Below the pieces are notes generated by a model. The model ran no database searches and was not told the origin of the DNA. It saw nothing but the letters and a program-made list of their open reading frames with translations. Position numbers and translations under genes: made by a program. Positions 56,799-64,000 of a stretch of 64,000 bases of DNA are shown here, in pieces; position 1 is the first letter of the stretch, and each line of letters opens with the position of its first letter. The DNA lies in NCBI RefSeq assembly GCF_041549525.1, contig NZ_CP157456.1, forward strand, positions 2,666,001 through 2,730,000. Reading direction: 5' to 3'. This DNA is from Paenarthrobacter aurescens. Lineage in GTDB: Bacteria > Actinomycetota > Actinomycetes > Actinomycetales > Micrococcaceae.

Positions 56799-57785
56799 TC
56801 AGAGCGAGATCACAGAGCCTGTACCTGCGGACTCGAGCACAGCCTCAGCAACGCGAAGGGTTTCAAGACCTTCGGCCATTGTGACAATGTTCATGGACTT
56901 TCCGAGCACAGCGTCCCGGAATGCCTCGTGCTCCATTTTGAGCGGTTCGCGCTTTGCCAGGGCAAAACGCGTGGACGAACCCTCGGAAACGCCGCGGAAA
57001 GCGGCGACGGAGTCCCAGTCGGTCTGGAAAGTGCCATTCTCGATGAATGTCAGGTCCGCCGAGATGGTATCGGCAATATATGCACCCCGTTCGCCCAGAA
57101 CCACAGTTGTGCGCTCCTTCATGGGCGAGAGCCAGTTGACGATGTGGTTGGTGACCACGCCGCTCTTGAGATGGCCAATGGCGGTGACCATGTCCTCGTG
57201 TTCGCGGCCGCTTCTGGAAGTGGTGTGCGCAACGACGTTCACGAAGTTGCTCTGTGCAAGCCAGGCTGTGAGGTCGATGTCGTGGGTCGCCAGGTCCTTG
57301 ACCACACCAACATCCGCGATGCGGGAAGGGAACGGGCCTTGCCGGCGAGTGGATATTTGGTAGACCTCGCCCAGATCGCCGTTGCCGAGCCGTTCGCGCA
57401 GGCTTTGCAATGACGGGTTGAATCGCTCAATGTGGCCTACTGCCCCAATCAATCCCCTTGAGTCAAAAGCCTCGGCGATACGACGGCCTGACTCGGAGTC
57501 GTTGGCAATGGGCTTTTCCACCAGGCAGTGCACACCGGCTTCAGCAAGTTGCAAGGCAACTTCTTCGTGAAGCACGGTCGGCACTGCGGCTACGGCCATG
57601 TCGATTCCCTGCTCAATGAGCTGTTCAACCGAACTGCAGACCTCGAGTCCGCTGGCTACGTTGTGAGGATCTCCGAAGGAGTCAGCCACCGCTACGAGGT
57701 CCACGCCTTCGAGCTCGCGGATAACGCGGGCGTGGTGGCGGCCCATCATCCCCAGTCCGATGAGGCCTGCACGCAGATTTGCCAC
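56799..57785 (-). CDS. Gfo/Idh/MocA-family oxidoreductase, probable UDP-sugar 3-dehydrogenase (WlbA/WbpB-like)
   Basis: 328 residues. The Rossmann motif is GLIGLGMMGRHHARVI, followed by CLVEKPIAND (the conserved EKP) and GHIERFNPS. The pattern and the neighbours match WlbA/WbpB, which oxidises the C-3 hydroxyl of UDP-N-acetylglucosaminuronate. It is followed upstream on the strand by a DegT aminotransferase (1-bp overlap) and a hexapeptide acetyltransferase. Together they would make a 3-amino/3-acetamido sugar nucleotide for the polysaccharide. Other GFO/IDH substrates remain possible. Confidence 0.78.
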   Translation of the reverse strand: MANLRAGLIGLGMMGRHHARVIRELEGVDLVAVADSFGDPHNVASGLEVCSSVEQLIEQGIDMAVAAVPTVLHEEVALQLAEAGVHCLVEKPIANDSESGRRIAEAFDSRGLIGAVGHIERFNPSLQSLRERLGNGDLGEVYQISTRRQGPFPSRIADVGVVKDLATHDIDLTAWLAQSNFVNVVAHTTSRSGREHEDMVTAIGHLKSGVVTNHIVNWLSPMKERTTVVLGERGAYIADTISADLTFIENGTFQTDWDSVAAFRGVSEGSSTRFALAKREPLKMEHEAFRDAVLGKSMNIVTMAEGLETLRVAEAVLESAGTGSVISL

Positions 57786-58876
57786 TAGCTTCCTGCCTTT
57801 GCGATGGCGTTGACCGCCGAAACAATACGGTCAAGATCGTCCTGGCTCAGCGACGGGTGAACCGGGAGCGACAAGACGCTGGCCGCGGCTTCCTCGGTAA
57901 CAGGCAAGTCATCGGAGGTCTGGAAAGGAGCGAGGCGGTGGTTCGGGATGGGGTAATACACGCCACAGCCCACGTTGTATTCCTCACGCAGGGCCTTGGC
58001 GAAACCGTCACGGTCCTCAGCGATGCGGATGGTGTACTGGTGGTACACGTGCTCGTAGCCTTCAGAGACCTTGGGGGTCACTACGCCTTCAATGTTGGCG
58101 TCGAAGAAGGCAGCGTTCTCCTGGCGGGTCTTGGTCCAGGCATTGATCTTGGTCAACTGCACGCGACCAATGGCAGCGTGAATGTTGGTCATGCGGGCGT
58201 TGAAGCCAACAAGCTCATTTTCGTATTGGCGCTCCATGCCCTGGTTACGGAGCAGCCGGAGGCGGCGCTCGACGTCGGAGAGGCCCGTGCTGACCATGCC
58301 ACCTTCGCCGGAGGTCATGTTCTTAGTGGGGTACAGGCTGAACATGGCGAAGTCGCCGAAGGTACCCACTTTTCGGCCATTGACGGCCGCACCGTGCGCT
58401 TGGGCGGCATCTTCGAAGACCTTTACGCCGTGCTTGGAAGCGACTGCCCCGATTCCATCGACGTCAAAGGGGTGCCCGTAGAGGTGAACGGGCATAATGG
58501 CAGCCGTTCGTTCCGTGATTTTCGATTCAACGGATGCGGGATCAAGAGTGTAGTGATCCAGGTCGACGTCAGCGAAGACAGGAGTCGCTCCCGTCAGAGC
58601 CACGGAGTTGGCCGTGGCAGCGAAAGTAAAGGAAGGAACAATCACTTCGTCGCCGGGACCGATGCCGGCAGCCAGGAGGCCAAGGTGGAGGCCTGACGTA
58701 CCGGAGTTGACTGCTACTGCAGCCCTGCCGTCGAGGAGTACCTGCGAGAATTCCTGCTCAAAGGACGCGACCTCCGAGCCCTGCGCGAGTTGGCCGGAGG
58801 CCAGGACAGCTTCTACCGCCTTGCGCTCGTCATCACCAATGATGGGTTTAGCGGGGGGAATGAATTCGGGGCTCAT
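57785..58876 (-). CDS. DegT/DnrJ/EryC1/StrS sugar aminotransferase (WlbC/WbpE-like)
   Basis: 363 residues. VNSGTSGLHLGLLAAGIGPGDEVIVPSFTFAATAN is the substrate/PLP loop; EDAAQAHGA and the Lys in FSLYPTKNMTSGEGG hold PLP. It adds an amino group from glutamate to a 3-keto (or 4-keto) nucleotide sugar. The stop/start overlaps on both sides show it is co-translated with the dehydrogenase and acetyltransferase. Position of amination is inferred from the WlbA-like partner. Confidence 0.85.
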   Translation of the reverse strand: MSPEFIPPAKPIIGDDERKAVEAVLASGQLAQGSEVASFEQEFSQVLLDGRAAVAVNSGTSGLHLGLLAAGIGPGDEVIVPSFTFAATANSVALTGATPVFADVDLDHYTLDPASVESKITERTAAIMPVHLYGHPFDVDGIGAVASKHGVKVFEDAAQAHGAAVNGRKVGTFGDFAMFSLYPTKNMTSGEGGMVSTGLSDVERRLRLLRNQGMERQYENELVGFNARMTNIHAAIGRVQLTKINAWTKTRQENAAFFDANIEGVVTPKVSEGYEHVYHQYTIRIAEDRDGFAKALREEYNVGCGVYYPIPNHRLAPFQTSDDLPVTEEAAASVLSLPVHPSLSQDDLDRIVSAVNAIAKAGS

Positions 58877-59499
58877 GCCTCTACCTCTCGAAGGGTCTCG
58901 TTCTGTTCAACATATGTGGCGCCGGTCTCGGGGCATACCCAGTTTTCGCCTTGGCGCTGCAGCGGGAAACCGGCTTTTCCAACCCAACCGTGGCGTTTGG
59001 CCGGAACTCCGACCATCAGGGCAAAGTCAGGGACGTCCTTGGCGACAACAGCGCCGGCAGCCACTGTGGCCCATCGTCCGATGGTCACCGGAGCGACGCA
59101 GACGGCACGGGCACCGATGGATGCACCTTCACGAATGGTGACACCAACGGGTTCCCAATCGTGAGCGCTCTTCAATCCGCCATCCGGGCTAACCGCCCGG
59201 GGGTAAGTATCGTTTGTGAGTACCACAGCCGGGCCAATGAAGACGCCGGCCTCCAGTACCGCGGGCTCGTAGACAAGTGCATAGTTCTGAACTTTGCAGT
59301 TGTTCCCCATCTTGACTCCGGTGCCAATATAGGCCCCGCGTCCTACGATGCAATTGATGCCTAATTCGGCCTGCTCGCGGACTTGGGCAAGATGCCAAAT
59401 CTTTGATCCATCACCAATTACCGCCTCGTCTGAAACATCGGCGCTCTCTGCAACCACTATCACCGGTGAAGGTCCTTCCTCATTGAGCACACGCGACAA
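58873..59499 (-). CDS. Left-handed beta-helix N-acetyltransferase (WlbB/WbpD-like)
   Basis: 208 residues with hexapeptide repeats: IGDGSKIWHLAQV, IVGRGAYIGTGVKMGNNCKV, VFIGPAVVLTN, IREGASIGARAVCV, IGRWATVAAGAVVAKDVPDFALMVGVPAK. The NDTYPRA region and length match WlbB/WbpD, which acetylates the 3-amino group of the sugar from acetyl-CoA. The C-terminal tail carries a possible extra domain with CPETGATY. It is first in the three-gene operon. Confidence 0.85.
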   Translation of the reverse strand: MSRVLNEEGPSPVIVVAESADVSDEAVIGDGSKIWHLAQVREQAELGINCIVGRGAYIGTGVKMGNNCKVQNYALVYEPAVLEAGVFIGPAVVLTNDTYPRAVSPDGGLKSAHDWEPVGVTIREGASIGARAVCVAPVTIGRWATVAAGAVVAKDVPDFALMVGVPAKRHGWVGKAGFPLQRQGENWVCPETGATYVEQNETLREVEA

Positions 59500-59688
59500 C
59501 GAGATTCATCTTAGCTGAGACACCAAGCCGCGGTGTCAAGGGTGCCCGCGTGTGAGTTCAGGCTGAGTTTTCCACATAGGCAACAATCGCCCCTGCCCCA
59601 AGGTTCGCAGCGCCGTAGCGTAATTCACATCAACTGCGGAAATTGTCTCCGCACTTTGTTGACTCCGCACAGTGAAGGGGAGGAACCC

Positions 59689-62600
59689 ATGGCCTTGGAG
59701 TGCACCCTGGTGCGCGCCCCCGGTGCTGTTGAAACAACGGAACCGGAGGAACTCAGCGTCGCAGTCCCGGCCGGCACCTCCGGCACACATGTACAGCAGC
59801 TTCTGACAGCAGCACGTGGTACGGGCTTCCTCTGCGTCGAAGGGCGAGCGCTGAACACCCTAACGGTGGGAGAGCCACCTTTGGTTTCAGGGGCCGTTCT
59901 CGTCGATGATGGGCCGCCACGTCGAGAAGATCCTCCCCACCGACGAAATAACTTCCCGGCCTCTCCCCTGATGCTGCTCACCCACTCAGGTCCCGGCGCC
60001 GGCTCCATCTTCAGAATCCAACGAGGCTCACACCGAATCGGCAGGGCTTCGGCTGAAATTGCCGTGGCCGACCCCGGCATGTCCAGGGAACACGCCATTC
60101 TGGAAGTGTCCGGTACAGCCGTCGCGCTGAGGGCGGCGGACCGCGCAAAGCCGGTTTTCGTGGACGGCCGGTCCACAAAGCGCTCTTTGTTGACGGCCTC
60201 CTCCACTGTTGAATGCGGAAACTCCACCTTCACCGTAATCACGGACAGTAGCCCCTGCCCGCAGATCAGCGGTGCTGCGGGGCTGTCCGTTGAGGCACCA
60301 CGTGAAGTACGTCATACACGTCGCCATGGCAACCGCTTGGCCATGGCCTTGGCGGCGGGACTGCCGTTGCTTGCTGGAATCGGCCTCTCCTTGGCTACGG
60401 GCATGTGGATGTACTTGGGATTCACGGCAATATCGGCCATTAGCCTTCTCGTCCCGTTGATTGCAGGCCGGAAGGGCCGCCTTGAGGGAAAACTGGCACT
60501 TGGGCGGGCAGTTCAGGAGGACATCAAACGCCGACGCCGATGCTCACCATCGGCAGCAGAGATCATTTTGGCAGTTCATGACTCTTCGGAACGTGGCCGC
60601 TCGCCAGTGGAACAGGGGGCAAGGGAGCCAGTGGTTGAGGAGGCAAACGCCACCAGACTCCCGGCTCCGGCAGCCGAAGCCGAACCAGGTGGGCATGATG
60701 TTTGGCTCCGGCTGGGAATCACGCAATCAGTGGCCAACATTCAACTCGTTCCCGCGGATCCACACTTTCGGCAGCCGCCTATTGGGGCCGCCCCGATGAC
60801 TTTGAATCCCGGGTATCCCGAAGTGGCGGTTTGTGGACAGCCCCACCATGTGGACGGCCTGCTGCGTTTTTTCTTGATGCAGCTGGCCAGCTTTCCCTCT
60901 GCCGCCCAGACGCCTGTCATTGTTTTCGGGAAGCTGGAGAGGTTGCCATTGAGTGCACGGTTTCTCCACCAGGTGACGCTGACGGACTGCCCCAGCACCG
61001 CCCTTGCCGCGCTTCAGCAAGCAAACGGGTTGGGCACGGGAAAGCTGTTCATGGTTGATGATCTTCTTCCTCAGGACGAGGAATCGTGGTTGCCCCTCGT
61101 GAAGGCCGCTCGATCCGCCCGTTGGCAATTGATCCGATGCTCCCTCACGCCGGCACCTTCCGCGGCGGTCATCGTACTTTCACCTACGGGAACTGCAGGC
61201 TACCTGGAGGCCGGCAACCATCGCCGCCCCTTCGTACCGGATCTGGTTTCAGCAGAAGTTTTCGATGGCTTTTGCCGCAAGAGAGCTGCCTCAAATTCAG
61301 AAGAAAGGGCCAGCGCGGGCGCAACTGTTCCCCAGGCTTGTTCACTCGCCGATCTGCTCCCCCACGGGCAGCGCAGAGTACTCCGCCGATGGGCCGAGAT
61401 GTCCGGGCACACCGGCCCTGCCGCCGTGCTGGGAGCGAGCCGTGGCGGTGAGGTGACTTTTGATTTCACGCTCGATGGCCCGCATCTTTTGGTCGCCGGA
61501 ACCACGGGCTCCGGCAAATCCGAGCTCCTTAGGACGCTGGTGGCGTCCATGGCGCTACGTCATTCTCCGGATCACACAACGTTTCTGTTCTTTGACTTCA
61601 AGGGTGGATCGGGCTTGCAGCCTTTAGTAAGCCTGCCGCACTGCGTGGGGCTTCTGACGGATCTCGCCAAGCACCACTTGGAGCGCGCCCTTGTTTCGCT
61701 CCGTGGAGAGATCCGGTACCGAGAAGAGTTATTCGCCGCGGCCAGTGTTTCTGATCTTGCGCAGTATCGGAGCGCAGCCTCCCCCACCGACCCAAAGGTG
61801 CCGTTTCTGGTCCTGGTGATTGATGAATTCCGCATGTTGGTAGATGAAGCACCGAACAGTCTCCGCGAGCTCATGCGCATCGCCACCATCGGGCGTTCCC
61901 TGGGCATTCATTTGGTGATGGCCACCCAACGCCCTCAGGGGGCTTTGACCGCCGATATCCGGGCAAACGTCACCTCAAGCATCTCCATGCGTGTGCAAAC
62001 GGAGGCAGAATCCATGGACATCATCAACACGAAAGCCGCCGCAACCATAAAGGTGAGCACGCCGGGCCGGGCCTTTCTTGCGAAAGCTTCCAGTAGCCCT
62101 GAAGAGTTCCAAACAGCCTCCCTCTCGCCCCATGTCACCGTACCCGCCTCAGGGCTTGGGAGTTCCCCGCAGGCGGTGCAGTCAGCGTCGCAGGCTTTGC
62201 AGCGTCGGCCCACAGTCAGCAGGAACGCGGAAAGTCAGGCAGGCTCCCTCCTGGACACTGGACCTGAATGCGTGGTTTCAACGGTCCGCAGTGCTTGGCA
62301 TGCGCTTGGAAAAGCCCTGCCCAAACGTCCAATTGCCTTGCCCTTGCCAGCGTCGATTCCTTGGCGGGAACAGGTTTCCGAGCCGGACAACGCCCGCGCC
62401 TCCAGGGAGGGCAGACGGGCTGTGGGACCCCTGGCTCTAGTGGACAGGCCTCATCGCCAGACGATGGAGCCGCTGCTGTGGTCCCCTTCCGAAGACGGCC
62501 ATCTGGCAATGATCGGCGGCGAGTCCAGCGGCATGCGCGAGTGTTTCATGGCTACCTCGGCCATGCTTGCTACCCGTGAACCTCAGCCCCACCTCTATAT

Positions 62601-63849
62601 CCTCGATGCCACGGGGACGTTTGGCCACCTCGGCGACGAAGTTCGGATCGGTGCTGTGGTAGGACTTCATCAACTGCAGTTGGCTGCACGGGTCTTGCAA
62701 CGCCTCATCGGAGAAATGGAACACCGACGAACCCCTGGAGCACTTAAGACCGGGAATTCGCCCCTGGTGTTGATTGTGGCCGGGTGGTGTTCGTGGGCTG
62801 CTGCCCTACGGACGGGGCCTTTTGCATACGCGGAAGGGATCCTGCAGGACATCGTGAGGGACGGCAGTTCCCTCGGTGTCACTGTCCTCATCTCAGGGGA
62901 AAGGGAGCTCGTCAGCTCACGTTTCTTTGCCGGAATACAGAACCGCGCGTATTTCCCCTCAGGATCCAGTGAAGAGTCCAGATTCCACTGGCCACGAATC
63001 CCTGACGTGGATTCACTTCCCGGGCGGGCCGTCCTGATGGGGAAGTTCGCTCAGGACGACGGTACGGTGGCCCAGTTTCGCACTGCTCCAGTGAATGAGC
63101 GGTGGCCGTTCGATCACCTTGCCCCATCCGATCCGCCGTTCCGGGTAAGGCCACTCCCTGGCCTTCTTCTTGCCCATGATTTCCGGGCTCTGCTTCCACT
63201 GGCGGAAGTACTTGCAGAATCCTGCGCCGAAATCGATACCGGCTTGGCCGAGCCCCTAGCCGTTTGCGACCGGGTGGGGTCGCCAGTGTGGATTGGGGTC
63301 GGAGGGGATGAAGCCGTTCCGGTGTCCATGCCGTTGCGCAAAAACGGAGTCAGCACCATTCTTGGCGGTCCTCGTTCTGGAAAGAGCTCGGCGCTGGCAG
63401 CGCTACAGGCATTGAATCCATCGGTTCCCTGGGTGGTCCCACCGGATGCGTTGATGGCTGGCGACTTCTGGGTTTCAGTTGCACGCGAAGCAGCATCGGG
63501 CAGTCTTGAACCCAACAGCATCCTGCTCGTGGACGACGCCACTTCTTTGGATCCCCAAGGTCGCCAGGCCTTGGCCGACTTGGTGGGAAGGGTCCGCTGC
63601 ATCATTCTGGCGGCATCACCAAGTCCATCTCTTGCTCTCCATCTTCCCCTTGCAAAGGAAGCGCAGGCCTCCGGAACGGGCTTGGTGCTGGCACCCGGAA
63701 CGCCCCATGACGGTGACCTCCTCGGAGTGAGGCTTGAAGCCGTTCGGGCGGGGCTCCCGGGGCGTGGCTTTCTCATCAACGGATCGGAGGTCGTGCCATT
63801 TCACAGCGTATTCACACCAGATTTTTCCGCACACCCCAAAACCAGCTAA
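59689..63849 (+). CDS. Type VII secretion FtsK/SpoIIIE-type ATPase (EccC/EssC-like) with FHA domain
   Basis: About 1386 residues from ATG at 59689, with AGGGGAGG upstream. An N-terminal ubiquitin/FHA-like region (1-85) and an FHA domain (about 98-190; HRIGRA, SREHAIL) are followed by two membrane helices (about 216-262). Three ATPase domains follow: D1 with Walker A GTTGSGKSE near 604 and Walker B VLVIDEF near 709; D2 with a degenerate GGESSGMRE near 941; D3 with GGPRSGKSS near 1225 and LLVDDA near 1283. This resembles EssC of Firmicutes and EccC of actinobacteria, the motor of ESX/T7SS. No WXG100, EccB, EccD or mycosin gene is seen in the window. Confidence 0.88.
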   Translation: MALECTLVRAPGAVETTEPEELSVAVPAGTSGTHVQQLLTAARGTGFLCVEGRALNTLTVGEPPLVSGAVLVDDGPPRREDPPHRRNNFPASPLMLLTHSGPGAGSIFRIQRGSHRIGRASAEIAVADPGMSREHAILEVSGTAVALRAADRAKPVFVDGRSTKRSLLTASSTVECGNSTFTVITDSSPCPQISGAAGLSVEAPREVRHTRRHGNRLAMALAAGLPLLAGIGLSLATGMWMYLGFTAISAISLLVPLIAGRKGRLEGKLALGRAVQEDIKRRRRCSPSAAEIILAVHDSSERGRSPVEQGAREPVVEEANATRLPAPAAEAEPGGHDVWLRLGITQSVANIQLVPADPHFRQPPIGAAPMTLNPGYPEVAVCGQPHHVDGLLRFFLMQLASFPSAAQTPVIVFGKLERLPLSARFLHQVTLTDCPSTALAALQQANGLGTGKLFMVDDLLPQDEESWLPLVKAARSARWQLIRCSLTPAPSAAVIVLSPTGTAGYLEAGNHRRPFVPDLVSAEVFDGFCRKRAASNSEERASAGATVPQACSLADLLPHGQRRVLRRWAEMSGHTGPAAVLGASRGGEVTFDFTLDGPHLLVAGTTGSGKSELLRTLVASMALRHSPDHTTFLFFDFKGGSGLQPLVSLPHCVGLLTDLAKHHLERALVSLRGEIRYREELFAAASVSDLAQYRSAASPTDPKVPFLVLVIDEFRMLVDEAPNSLRELMRIATIGRSLGIHLVMATQRPQGALTADIRANVTSSISMRVQTEAESMDIINTKAAATIKVSTPGRAFLAKASSSPEEFQTASLSPHVTVPASGLGSSPQAVQSASQALQRRPTVSRNAESQAGSLLDTGPECVVSTVRSAWHALGKALPKRPIALPLPASIPWREQVSEPDNARASREGRRAVGPLALVDRPHRQTMEPLLWSPSEDGHLAMIGGESSGMRECFMATSAMLATREPQPHLYILDATGTFGHLGDEVRIGAVVGLHQLQLAARVLQRLIGEMEHRRTPGALKTGNSPLVLIVAGWCSWAAALRTGPFAYAEGILQDIVRDGSSLGVTVLISGERELVSSRFFAGIQNRAYFPSGSSEESRFHWPRIPDVDSLPGRAVLMGKFAQDDGTVAQFRTAPVNERWPFDHLAPSDPPFRVRPLPGLLLAHDFRALLPLAEVLAESCAEIDTGLAEPLAVCDRVGSPVWIGVGGDEAVPVSMPLRKNGVSTILGGPRSGKSSALAALQALNPSVPWVVPPDALMAGDFWVSVAREAASGSLEPNSILLVDDATSLDPQGRQALADLVGRVRCIILAASPSPSLALHLPLAKEAQASGTGLVLAPGTPHDGDLLGVRLEAVRAGLPGRGFLINGSEVVPFHSVFTPDFSAHPKTS

Positions 63850-63855
63850 CTAGCC

Positions 63856-63880
63856 GCTCCGGCTCCGGCTCCGGCTCCGG
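63856..63880. repeat. Hexanucleotide tandem repeat (GCTCCG)
   Basis: Four consecutive copies of GCTCCG (63856-63879) lie just after the stop of the EccC-like gene, between it and the convergent partial gene. Its length could vary between strains. Confidence 0.85.
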
Positions 63881-63888
63881 AACTACGT

Positions 63889-63999
63889 TTACAACGCTGC
63901 GGACGATCCCCCGGTATTGGAGGCATAGGCCACAACGTCCTTCTGAAAGAGGAAGACAATCGCAACCAACGCCGGAAGCAGCATGGCCAGTCCTTGCCA
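63889..63999 (-). CDS. C-terminal tail of an unidentified membrane protein
   Basis: The last 36 residues of a gene entering from the right edge on the minus strand, ending at TAA (63891-63889). The tail reads WQGLAMLLPALVAIVFLFQK and then DVVAYASNTGGSSAAL. It has one hydrophobic segment, so it is a membrane protein end. A second open frame over the same bases is a shadow. The family cannot be named from this; a role with the neighbouring type VII ATPase is possible but unsupported. Confidence 0.55.
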   Translation of the reverse strand, partial: WQGLAMLLPALVAIVFLFQKDVVAYASNTGGSSAAL

Positions 64000-64000
64000 C

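Noticed and set aside
63812..64000. A minus-strand frame at the right edge encoding a Cys- and Pro-Glu-rich peptide
   Set aside because: Another frame of the same strand gives a clean hydrophobic C-terminus ending in TAA at 63889; the Pro-Glu repeats are the GCTCCG repeat read in frame.

Overview
The window is high-GC actinobacterial chromosome. Several markers place it in the Micrococcaceae, close to Arthrobacter/Paenarthrobacter: a SigR/RsrA pair of the mycothiol-responsive type, a fused 2-oxoglutarate metabolism enzyme (Kgd), the 24-residue ribosomal protein bL37, a SAM-IV riboswitch, and a tmRNA with tag AESKRTDFALAA. The genus is inferred from gene content and gene order, not from a database search. 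No prophage, insertion sequence, CRISPR array, tRNA or rRNA was found. Most of the window is core chromosome with tight, often ATGA-overlapping operons.

Layout, 0-38 kb. A sulfurtransferase fragment (minus) diverges from a Cds1-type cysteine desulfhydrase (1-1.3 kb). The zinc uptake regulon follows: Zur (plus) converges on znuA-znuC-znuB (minus), with a Zur-like box and a 21-bp palindrome at znuA. A coupled pair of CNNM/HlyC membrane proteins lies at 5.5-8 kb. Kgd (8.5-12.3 kb) precedes a degenerate SGNH protein and a penicillin-binding-protein-like lipoprotein. A PadR/DUF4097 pair has twin palindromic operators, and bL37 follows. rsrA-sigR (minus) diverges from doxX-aroA-rsgA-hisN (plus), with an exact SigR-type promoter between them. 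A SAM-IV riboswitch controls a class V aminotransferase (21.4-23 kb); a methyltransferase, MntR, a drug-efflux MFS protein and an HtrA-like protease follow. From 38 kb down to 27.7 kb almost everything is on the minus strand: a tad (type IVb pilus/secretion) operon, prfB, ftsE-ftsX-M23 peptidase, smpB and ssrA.

Layout, 38-64 kb. This part is devoted to the cell surface. A block on the plus strand (38.3-47.3 kb) encodes a GH25 lysozyme fused to FG-GAP repeats, a ceramidase-fold hydrolase, two related lipoproteins and a 1027-residue secreted FG-GAP protein. Next come a GT2 glycosyltransferase, an LPG-synthase-type membrane protein and a large YfhO/GT-C-like membrane protein (47.5-51.6 kb). A minus-strand polysaccharide block follows (51.8-59.5 kb): Wzt/Wzm ABC exporter, GlfT2-like galactofuranosyltransferase, UDP-galactopyranose mutase, and a dehydrogenase/aminotransferase/N-acetyltransferase trio for an acetamido sugar. 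The window ends with an EccC/EssC-like type VII secretion ATPase and the C-terminal tail of an unidentified membrane protein on the opposite strand.

The strongest items for follow-up are the surface-protein block at 38-47 kb with its tandem lipoprotein paralogues, the SigR autoregulatory promoter placed to give an N-terminally extended isoform, the orphan type VII ATPase, and several proteins whose fold is recognisable but whose catalytic residues are altered (SGNH protein, ceramidase-like protein).
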